DNA of 64,000 nucleotides from Flavobacterium sp. (GTDB lineage: Bacteria; Bacteroidota; Bacteroidia; Flavobacteriales; Flavobacteriaceae): assembly GCA_023259675.1 (NCBI GenBank), contig JALRGT010000013.1, positions 1 through 64,000 on the forward strand, in the 5' to 3' direction. Below, piece after piece: positions 1 to 5,991 of this stretch. Position numbers and translations under genes: made by a program. The notes below the pieces were generated by a model that saw only the letters and a program-made list of their open reading frames with translations, was not told where the DNA came from and searched no databases. Each line of letters opens with the position of its first letter. The first letter of the stretch is position 1.

Positions 1-193
1 AATACTGACACATCGGAGAAATGGCTATTCTGTTTTTAAAGGGAATGCTTTTTATTTGAATCGGAGAGAATAATAAAGATGCCATACTGTTTTGAATTTA
101 AAATATATAATCTAAACGTTTTGTAAAGTTACATTACACAATCCAAAACCAAAATTATTAACAAACATTTATTATCATGGCAAATTATAAACC

Positions 194-224
194 TTTGCAA
201 CTAAAACATAAAACCTTACTTTTG
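194..224 (+). promoter_or_regulatory. Promoter of rseP
   Basis: TTTG at 194-197 is followed after exactly 19 bases by TACTTTTG at 217-224. This fits the Bacteroidota sigma-A pattern TTTG / TAnnTTTG. The start codon at 254 would give a leader of about 20-25 bases. The rest of 1-253 shows no gene or hairpin that I can support. Confidence 0.7.
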
Positions 225-253
225 TGCATCATATTAAGAACCAAAACTAAAAA

Positions 254-1597
254 ATGGATATTGTTATCAAGCTTTCTCAATTTTTATTGAGCTTATCATT
301 ACTGATTATACTTCACGAATTAGGACATTTTATTCCTGCCAAATTATTCAAAACCAGAGTCGAAAAATTTTATTTGTTTTTTGATGTTAAATATTCCCTT
401 CTTAAAAAGAAAATTGGTGAAACCGAATACGGAATCGGATGGTTGCCGCTGGGTGGATATGTCAAAATTTCGGGGATGATTGACGAAAGCATGGACAAGG
501 AACAAATGGCTTTGCCACCACAACCTTGGGAATTTCGTTCTAAACCGGCTTGGCAACGTTTGATTATCATGTTGGGTGGTGTTACCGTGAATTTTATTTT
601 GGCTTTCATTATTTACATTGGGATGGCATTTGTCTATGGCGACATCTATGTTGCCAATGCCGATTTGAAGGACGGACTTTTGATAGAAAACCAAGCCATG
701 CAAGAAGCAGGTTTTAAAACAGGGGATAAAATCATCGCTGTTGATGGAGAAAAAATCATAAAATTTGACAATGATATCAATGGAAAAATTGTCATGGGTA
801 AACAGGTTTTAATCGAAAGAAACGGAACCGAACAAAACATTACAATACCAAGTAATTTTATCGATCGCCTATCGAAAGTGGAAAAAAGACCTTTGGTAGA
901 ATTGAGAATGCCTTTTGCCATTGGTGCCATTGCGCCTGAGTCAAAAAATACCGCATTAGAGCCAAAAGATATTATGATTGCCCTAAACGGACAAAAAATA
1001 AAATACTTTGATGAAGCCAAAACTATTCTGGATGAAAACAAAGGAAAAACAATTTCGGCAACAGTATTAAGAGACCAAAAAGAAACGCAAGTTCAAGTTG
1101 TTGTAAACAATGACGGAAAACTAGGCGTTCAATTGGGAGGTTTAGGAATGGAATCTCTTGAGAAGTTGGGTTACTATAAAGTAAGCAAAGAAGAGTTTGG
1201 CTTGTTGGCCTCTGTTCCAGTTGGAATTGAAAAAGGAAAAAACCAATTGATTGGTTATGGCAAGCAATTGAAAATGATTTTCAGCCCGAGTACAGGCGCC
1301 TACAAACAAGTGGGTGGTTTTAAAGCTATTTTTGATATTTTTCCTAATACCTGGAGCTGGGAAGTGTTCTGGACCATCACTGCTTTATTATCGATTATGC
1401 TTGGTGTAATGAACTTATTGCCTATTCCGGCACTCGACGGTGGTCATGTTATGTTTTTATTATACGAAATAGTTTCCGGTAAAAAACCAAGTGACAAATT
1501 CTTAGAAAACGCCCAAATGGTTGGTTTTGTATTACTTATCACGCTATTATTATTTGCCAACGGAAACGATATTTACAAGGCAGTAATTGGGCGATAA
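254..1597 (+). CDS. rseP: RseP-type site-2 zinc metalloprotease (M50)
   Basis: Inner-membrane protease of the RseP/site-2 family, which cuts transmembrane segments of regulatory proteins such as anti-sigma factors and clears leftover signal peptides. The zinc motif HELGH lies at residues 21-25 in the first membrane segment. A second segment lies near 95-125. A periplasmic PDZ-containing region follows at roughly 130-310. The second active-site motif, NLLPIPALDGGH, lies near 385-397, followed by the last membrane segment. At 447 residues it has the normal length. The ATG at 254 directly follows a well-formed promoter. It is monocistronic here, with a tRNA downstream. The family assignment is secure. 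Its substrates in this organism are not known from the sequence; FecR-type anti-sigma factors, including the one at 31270, are plausible clients by family knowledge. Confidence 0.95.
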   Translation: MDIVIKLSQFLLSLSLLIILHELGHFIPAKLFKTRVEKFYLFFDVKYSLLKKKIGETEYGIGWLPLGGYVKISGMIDESMDKEQMALPPQPWEFRSKPAWQRLIIMLGGVTVNFILAFIIYIGMAFVYGDIYVANADLKDGLLIENQAMQEAGFKTGDKIIAVDGEKIIKFDNDINGKIVMGKQVLIERNGTEQNITIPSNFIDRLSKVEKRPLVELRMPFAIGAIAPESKNTALEPKDIMIALNGQKIKYFDEAKTILDENKGKTISATVLRDQKETQVQVVVNNDGKLGVQLGGLGMESLEKLGYYKVSKEEFGLLASVPVGIEKGKNQLIGYGKQLKMIFSPSTGAYKQVGGFKAIFDIFPNTWSWEVFWTITALLSIMLGVMNLLPIPALDGGHVMFLLYEIVSGKKPSDKFLENAQMVGFVLLITLLLFANGNDIYKAVIGR

Positions 1598-1624
1598 AAA
1601 AAAATTAAAAAAATTAAAAAATTG

Positions 1625-1655
1625 TTTGCAACAATCAAATTTAGCCCTATATTTG
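1625..1655 (+). promoter_or_regulatory. Promoter of tRNA-Asn
   Basis: TTTG at 1625-1628, 19 bases, then TATATTTG at 1648-1655: a full match to the Bacteroidota promoter pattern. Transcription would start near 1662, giving about 70 bases of leader before the tRNA. Confidence 0.7.
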
Positions 1656-1731
1656 CAACCGCTTAGACGAAGATATCACATCAACAATAAGCACCAATAA
1701 CGTTCCTATACGCAAATTATAATATACAGTT

Positions 1732-1805
1732 TCCTCCTTAGCTCAGTTGGTTAGAGCATCTGACTGTTAATCAGAGGGTCCTTGGTTCGAGCCCAAGAGG
1801 GGGAG
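1732..1805 (+). tRNA. tRNA-Asn (GTT)
   Basis: A complete cloverleaf can be drawn. The acceptor arm pairs 1732-1738 with 1798-1804 (one G-T wobble). The D arm is GCTC/GAGC, the anticodon stem pairs 1759-1763 with 1771-1775, and the T arm contains GGTTCGAGCC. The anticodon at 1766-1768 is GTT, so it reads Asn codons. No CCA is encoded. It has its own promoter and a terminator hairpin just behind it. tRNA genes are common integration targets, and an accessory block begins directly downstream. Confidence 0.96.
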
Positions 1806-1811
1806 CTTCTT

Positions 1812-1847
1812 AAAGCCTTTACAGCAATGTAGAGGCTTTTTTGTTTT
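1812..1847 (+). terminator. Terminator of tRNA-Asn
   Basis: An 11-bp stem (1812-1822 with 1829-1839, one G-T pair) with a six-base loop runs into a T tract with one interruption. Bases 1818-1847 recur imperfectly at 5825-5854. Confidence 0.8.
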
Positions 1848-1950
1848 AAGTACTTCTGTAAATTCAATACGTTACAATAGCTTAGAGCAGAAATGTAATA
1901 TTTCTGTTTTGACAACTTTGACAGCTTATTTTAGGGAAAAAGAGATTAAG

Positions 1951-2088
1951 ATAAATTTTCGAAGTTATCAGCTAATTTACCAAAGAAAATTTTATCTGAA
2001 TTAAAAAAATTATCTGAAGAAAGTTTTCAAAAGGCAGGACTTATTGAATTAAGCAAAAAAATCAAAGCTTTGGCGAATTACAAGTAAA
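1951..2088 (+). pseudogene. Possible 3' remnant of a gene behind tRNA-Asn
   Basis: After an in-frame stop at 1948-1950, a reading frame stays open for 45 codons to TAA at 2086-2088 and contains no ATG. The peptide is lysine- and leucine-rich with a helical look (it ends KKIKALANYK), like the tail of a real protein. No family is recognised. It could be the decayed end of a gene lost when the neighbouring block arrived, or chance. Otherwise the 362 bases between the tRNA and the next gene hold only the two hairpins listed. Confidence 0.25.
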
Positions 2089-2105
2089 ATCTAGCTATAA
2101 AAATG

Positions 2106-2137
2106 AAAGGGCAGTCTAAAACTAGACTGCCCTTTTT
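2106..2137. terminator. Bidirectional terminator
   Basis: A perfect 12-bp stem (2106-2117 with 2124-2135) has a six-base loop, with A's on the left and T's on the right. It can stop transcription from the tRNA side and from the minus-strand nuclease gene that ends at 2168. Confidence 0.8.
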
Positions 2138-2167
2138 ATAAATACAAATGAAAGTTAATATTTTGTC

Positions 2168-3934
2168 TTAATGTGGACAAACTGCTAATAAATCATCTTC
2201 TAATTGTTCAATTGAATTCCATTCTGAGCAATTATTTGGTATAGGTTCAGAATGGTCAATTAGTGATTTGAGTAATTGCTCTATAATTAAAAATTTATTT
2301 TCATCAGTAGAAATAGTTTGTAAAGCGTTATATGGCTTATTTAGTTTAATTTCTTCCCCAAAGTATGCTTCTTCAAAATTTGGAAGAGATGCAAGCAATC
2401 TCACTTTAGTTCCTTCTGGACTTTCTGATACTGAATTTAAAATATTCGGATTGTTTCCCCACGCAGGACTTTTTTTAGTCCCATCTTTTGATAATACTCG
2501 ATCAGAATCATGTAAAACTGAATAACTTGCACCAAATTGATTTAAAATTTTCACTAATGAAACAATTGTAGCTTTACCACGTGCTCGTATAATATGAACA
2601 TCTTTGTAAATCTCTGGCTTTTTGTTTTTTATATAGTTAAATGCCGTATATTCTGTATCTCCTTCAACTATTATAACCTTACCACCAAAAAAGAACTCCG
2701 CAACGTATGGATCACATAAATTGAGAAGTTTTAAGTTTACCATATCGTCGATATCCAGCTTGGCCTTTTTTGGCCTAAAGACAGTAGTCCCTTTAATTTC
2801 TCCATCATTATTCTTTTCAACACGTACCACACTTGTATTATTTCGAGAAAAATCTATAAAAACAGGCGAATGTGTTGTTACCATTACTTGCCAATTTCCT
2901 CCCATAGGTAAATTGTATAATACATTACATGCTTCACGTATAGCATTAGGATGTAAACAAATTTCTGGTTCATCCAATAGTAACAAATGTGGTCTGCTTG
3001 GTTTACCGTCTTCTCTAACTTTTTGGTTTATTTCAGAAACGTATTTAAGAGCTGTCCAAAGTAGAGTACGTCTTGCACCACTTCCTTGTTTTTCAATAGA
3101 ACTTTGATAACCGTCTTTTGGCCCCATAGTTAAATCTGCATCTGGTGAAAGAAACTTCAGATCAATTTGTTCACTCACCTTAGCATCAAAATTAACTTCA
3201 TAATTTGGAAAAATATTTGAAATCAAATTTGAAAGTTCAACATTCGCTTTATCAATTTGTTCGCGGGATTCATCGACAATTTTACTTTGCAGTTGCCCAA
3301 CTTTTTGTAAAAGCTGTTGGTATTCATTTTCAGCATCCACATCCGCTGCCTGCATATTTTTTATTTTGTCTTGGATCCCAGACAAAATAATTTTTTTAAT
3401 AGCGTCAGTCTGAGATTCTGGAGTATCGAATGCTTTCACTGAATGTGGGTCAGGTCTTCTTAAATTAGCAATATTTGGAGGGCCAAAAGGAAAACTTTTT
3501 TCGTGCCAATCATCAATAGTTGTATCCCATCCTTGTCTCTTAGGGTAAACACCTTCTTTTTCCCAAGTCCATTTTTCCTTCACCAACCAACCGTCTTCAA
3601 ATTCTTGAATCCACTGATTACCAACTCTTTCGTCATAAATTACAGTATGTAATTCAATCTGAGGCAAATTGTTTTCGTCTAATTTTCTATTTGGAAAATC
3701 ATCAATTGTTAATTTGGAAGCATTTGAACCATCTGACATTGCAATTTCATAAGCACGAAGTAATGAACTTTTCCCTACATTATTGGGACCAACAAGTACA
3801 ACTATTTCATCTAAATCAATTTCAACACCCGTTGATCCTATACAACGAAAATTCTTTACAATCAATTTTGTTAGCCTTGGTCTAGGCATTGATAACATTA
3901 TTTCTTCTTCTTCTCCAGTATTTTTTTTCGCCAT
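2168..3934 (-). CDS. OLD-family ATP-dependent nuclease (ABC ATPase plus TOPRIM)
   Basis: Overcoming-lysogenization-defect family protein: an SMC/ABC-type ATPase joined to a TOPRIM nuclease. The family includes phage P2 Old and GajA of the Gabija defence system. Visible motifs: N-terminal strand and Walker A GPNNVGKS at residues 49-56, a long insertion rich in charged helices (about 190-240), an ABC signature-like QGSGARR near 283, Walker B LLLLDEPEICLHP near 317-329, a switch histidine in TTHSP, TOPRIM glutamate in IIVEGDTE near 420, and the TOPRIM acidic pair HDSD near 470. Its 588 residues are close to GajA in length. It is the last gene of a minus-strand trio, 23 bases after the 416-residue gene. 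No UvrD-like helicase (GajB) is present, so this is not classical Gabija. A role in defence is inferred from family and context, not shown. Confidence 0.9.
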   Translation of the reverse strand: MAKKNTGEEEEIMLSMPRPRLTKLIVKNFRCIGSTGVEIDLDEIVVLVGPNNVGKSSLLRAYEIAMSDGSNASKLTIDDFPNRKLDENNLPQIELHTVIYDERVGNQWIQEFEDGWLVKEKWTWEKEGVYPKRQGWDTTIDDWHEKSFPFGPPNIANLRRPDPHSVKAFDTPESQTDAIKKIILSGIQDKIKNMQAADVDAENEYQQLLQKVGQLQSKIVDESREQIDKANVELSNLISNIFPNYEVNFDAKVSEQIDLKFLSPDADLTMGPKDGYQSSIEKQGSGARRTLLWTALKYVSEINQKVREDGKPSRPHLLLLDEPEICLHPNAIREACNVLYNLPMGGNWQVMVTTHSPVFIDFSRNNTSVVRVEKNNDGEIKGTTVFRPKKAKLDIDDMVNLKLLNLCDPYVAEFFFGGKVIIVEGDTEYTAFNYIKNKKPEIYKDVHIIRARGKATIVSLVKILNQFGASYSVLHDSDRVLSKDGTKKSPAWGNNPNILNSVSESPEGTKVRLLASLPNFEEAYFGEEIKLNKPYNALQTISTDENKFLIIEQLLKSLIDHSEPIPNNCSEWNSIEQLEDDLLAVCPH

Positions 3935-3957
3935 AATATAATTTAAACTTTTAGTTT

Positions 3958-5208
3958 TTATTTAGTATTACCATATAAAATTATATCCGAAATGACATAT
4001 CGCAATTTGTCTTTAAGATCAAAATCAATTTCTAATTCTTCCGCTTTATTACACATTTCTAAAAGCTTTGAGAAATTAGTGATTTCATTATCAATTTTTG
4101 TTTTAAAAATATCAGACAGTTTCTTTATATGACCAAAAGAACTTCGAGGACCATCAATCTTGGCCTGTATCTTCACCCTCAACTCATCAGGAGTTTTAAT
4201 CGTTTTGGTTTCCTTTAATTCTTTTATAAATCTATCACTGGTGTTGAGAACACTCTCCATGGTTTTTAATATTGCAAAAACATTTTCTGGCTTTGTAGTA
4301 TGAGAAATTCTTGTCCTATTACTTTCAAATGGGTTTTCTTTTGGAAACAAATAAAATCCATCTTTATTGGTTTTACCTACATTGATTATGTTTAAAAAAT
4401 TCAAGGAACCCTTTCCTAAGTCATTTGTTGAAACTTTAATTGCAGTTGAAACTTCTCCAAACTCTCCAGCGTCTTTTTTATGCTTTTCAGCAACTATGAT
4501 TTCCAATTTGGATTCATTAATATGGGCTGATTTTATTTTGTATTCAACGCCTTTATTCTTTTTCATAAAATCATGGAATACGAGCATTGATACTACAAAT
4601 GTAAAATCAACACCATATTCATAATATTTGTCAGTTGAGGTAATACCTCTCAAATAAGTGACTCCATCATTCTCGACTAAACGGTAATTTCTGTGCTTGT
4701 TATAATTGTCTGAGCTGCTAGCCAAATCTTTAAAGTACTGAATATTTTGTCTTGCTAAATCAGACAAGCCTATATTGAATAGGCTATTAGCATACTTGGT
4801 CATTACATATTCATCAAGATAAGTGTTTTTTGAATCGTATTTAGCAACTGTTTTTAAATTTTCTTTTATTTCATCAACAACTACATATTCTTCAAAATGA
4901 AAAACGATTTCTTTTTTCTTGTCCCCATCAATTTCAAGCATTTCCTCAAAAACATTGATATACTTTATTTCAGCTCTGATTATCTTTTGTTTGTAATTTG
5001 TGCTGAAATATTTTACCCGTTTGAAAACCGTGTCTATGTAATCAATCGTAATTGTTTCATTTTTAATTTTTTCAATTTCAAAGTCAACATACATTTTGTC
5101 TTTATAAGGATGATCTCCCATCAATTCCCATAATTTCTCTACTTTTAGTTTGCCCGAACTGTCTTCTGGGTTAAACACAACTGCTTTTTGTACAAATTTT
5201 TCTTCCAT
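3958..5208 (-). CDS. Unrecognised 416-residue protein paired with the OLD nuclease
   Basis: I do not recognise this protein with confidence. It has no signal peptide or membrane segment, so it is probably cytoplasmic. It is rich in Lys, Glu, Asp and Ile and appears alpha/beta in its first 300 residues and helical at the C terminus. A central stretch (about residues 175-310) loosely recalls phage/plasmid-type DUF932 proteins. It has a YRLVENDGVTYLRGITS segment, then a STNDLGKGSL segment resembling NSExGxGSL, then NRTRISHT resembling an RRRHT motif. That likeness is from memory and weak. No reverse transcriptase, helicase, nuclease or kinase motif was found. It precedes the OLD nuclease by 23 bases and follows the DUF2188 gene across a 67-base gap with a hairpin. 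The tight pairing suggests a partner, sensor or target-recognition subunit for the nuclease. Confidence 0.8.
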   Translation of the reverse strand: MEEKFVQKAVVFNPEDSSGKLKVEKLWELMGDHPYKDKMYVDFEIEKIKNETITIDYIDTVFKRVKYFSTNYKQKIIRAEIKYINVFEEMLEIDGDKKKEIVFHFEEYVVVDEIKENLKTVAKYDSKNTYLDEYVMTKYANSLFNIGLSDLARQNIQYFKDLASSSDNYNKHRNYRLVENDGVTYLRGITSTDKYYEYGVDFTFVVSMLVFHDFMKKNKGVEYKIKSAHINESKLEIIVAEKHKKDAGEFGEVSTAIKVSTNDLGKGSLNFLNIINVGKTNKDGFYLFPKENPFESNRTRISHTTKPENVFAILKTMESVLNTSDRFIKELKETKTIKTPDELRVKIQAKIDGPRSSFGHIKKLSDIFKTKIDNEITNFSKLLEMCNKAEELEIDFDLKDKLRYVISDIILYGNTK

Positions 5209-5235
5209 AGTTTTTGGTTGGTTAATTAAATTAAG

Positions 5236-5265
5236 AACAAGCCTAAATTAATTTTTAGGCTTGTT
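5236..5265 (-). terminator. Hairpin between DUF2188 gene and the nuclease pair
   Basis: A perfect 12-bp stem (5236-5247 with 5254-5265) has a six-base loop. On the minus strand it lies between the DUF2188 stop and the start of the 416-residue gene, followed by a T-rich but interrupted tract. It could be a weak terminator or attenuator, or an RNA processing site that sets different levels for the two parts of the operon. Confidence 0.5.
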
Positions 5266-5275
5266 TAGTTAAATG

Positions 5276-5497
5276 TTATCCTTTTGGAGGGTAAGGATCA
5301 TTTCCACAACTATCTCTGTCTCTAATTTTACCATCTTTACCATGGATTAGTAATTCGGACCCTTGGTTTTTTGCAATTTCCCTTGCGTAAGAAATTGCTT
5401 CTTGTTGAGTGTTTGTAATTTTTGTTGGCTTAGAGTTTTCTTCTCCTTTAACTGCCCATCCATCTGGATGAGGTACTACATGCTGATTTTTTCCCAT
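5276..5497 (-). CDS. DUF2188 domain protein
   Basis: A 73-residue protein that is essentially one DUF2188 domain. Typical marks are the start KNQHVVPHPDGWAVKGE, the middle TQQEAISYAREIAKNQGSELLIHG, and the end DRDSCGNDPYPPKG. The family is small, widespread, often linked to mobile elements, and has no established biochemical role. The gene is first in the minus-strand trio with the 416-residue protein and the OLD nuclease. Those two are separated from it by a hairpin, so it may be regulated apart. It could be a small regulatory or antitoxin-like partner, but nothing in the sequence proves this. Confidence 0.9.
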   Translation of the reverse strand: MGKNQHVVPHPDGWAVKGEENSKPTKITNTQQEAISYAREIAKNQGSELLIHGKDGKIRDRDSCGNDPYPPKG

Positions 5498-5520
5498 TTT
5501 TATGTTTTTTAGGAATAACC

Positions 5521-5528
5521 CAAATTTA
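5521..5528 (-). promoter_or_regulatory. Possible -7 element for the DUF2188 / nuclease operon
   Basis: On the minus strand this reads TAAATTTG, matching TAnnTTTG, about 24 bases before the ATG at 5497. No clear TTTG lies 17-23 bases upstream, so the match is partial. The surrounding 12-mer is also found at 28119-28130 upstream of another minus-strand gene. Confidence 0.35.
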
Positions 5529-5567
5529 CCGGCATTGAGAATCTCCGGAAAAGAAAGTGTTAAAAAA

Positions 5568-5598
5568 TTTGCATGGAAAAATAAAATAATTATTTTTG
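5568..5598 (+). promoter_or_regulatory. Orphan plus-strand promoter
   Basis: TTTG at 5568-5571, 19 bases, then TATTTTTG at 5591-5598: a full match with the same spacing as the rseP and tRNA-Asn promoters. No plus-strand ORF follows before the convergent GH35 gene ends at 5992. It points to an untranslated transcript starting near 5605, or is the leftover promoter of a lost tRNA. Confidence 0.6.
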
Positions 5599-5604
5599 CA
5601 CCCT

Positions 5605-5795
5605 CTTAAAAACGAATATTCTTTTCAATTATCCGTAAAAAACAAGTCTTACCGTGAGAAGTTTAGGACTAAATTTGTTATTAACAGGATTATTTCATCA
5701 AAATCAGTACCCTTTTCCCATAAGTGTCAGTTTTTTCGGCTAACTACATAAAAAGACGATATACTACTCAATAATGACAGATTGTCTTTTTTAAT
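5605..5795 (+). ncRNA. Candidate small RNA, about 190 nt
   Basis: The region runs from the predicted start of the orphan promoter to a hairpin terminator. The terminator stem pairs 5750-5760 with 5782-5792 (11 bp, one G-T) and its right arm is mostly T. A small internal hairpin (AGTCTTA with TAGGACT, near 5645-5670) can also form. No cloverleaf, reverse transcriptase or coding frame accompanies it. It lies beside the OLD nuclease operon, divergent from it. Possibilities are a 6S-like RNA, a regulator of the neighbouring system, or a decayed tRNA unit. None can be chosen from sequence alone. Confidence 0.4.
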
Positions 5796-5824
5796 ATAAT
5801 TTTATTCTTCTTTTTCTACTGACA

Positions 5825-5854
5825 TTTACAGCAATATAAAGACTTTTTTGTTTT
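5825..5854 (+). repeat. Imperfect copy of the tRNA-Asn trailer
   Basis: 27 of 30 bases match 1818-1847, and all three differences are G to A. The copy has lost the stem that makes the original a terminator. The two copies bracket the nuclease block, so they may mark the ends of an inserted segment, or this may be the trailer of a deleted tRNA. The bases after it (5841-5880) also resemble 17301-17345. Confidence 0.55.
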
Positions 5855-5919
5855 TATATCTTTTCGGACTTGGTTGAGACAGGACTTATCAAACATCCAA
5901 ATTAAATCCATAAGACAAA

Positions 5920-5955
5920 AAAAAATGCCTTGAGAAAAGTCCCGAGGCATTTTTT
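5920..5955 (-). terminator. Terminator of the GH35 operon
   Basis: An 11-bp stem (5920-5930 with 5945-5955) lies about 35 bases beyond the GH35 stop codon. On the minus strand it is followed by a T tract. It closes the four-gene operon that begins at 16129. Confidence 0.75.
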
Positions 5956-5991
5956 ATAATCCTATTATTTATTGTAGCAGCTGAATCAATA

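Noticed and set aside
2168..3934. PARIS system (separate ABC ATPase and TOPRIM genes)
   Set aside because: Here ATPase and TOPRIM are in one polypeptide, and the second gene is not a TOPRIM protein.
2168..5208. Gabija defence system
   Set aside because: The nuclease resembles GajA in length and motifs, but the partner has no Walker A or helicase motifs, so it is not GajB.
3958..5795. Retron with OLD effector
   Set aside because: A candidate RNA and an OLD nuclease are present, but no protein shows the reverse transcriptase catalytic motif (xxDD) or related segments.
5599..5825. A second tRNA gene between the orphan promoter and the trailer-like repeat
   Set aside because: No acceptor, D or T arm and no GTTCGANNC-like T loop could be found; at most the gene has been lost.
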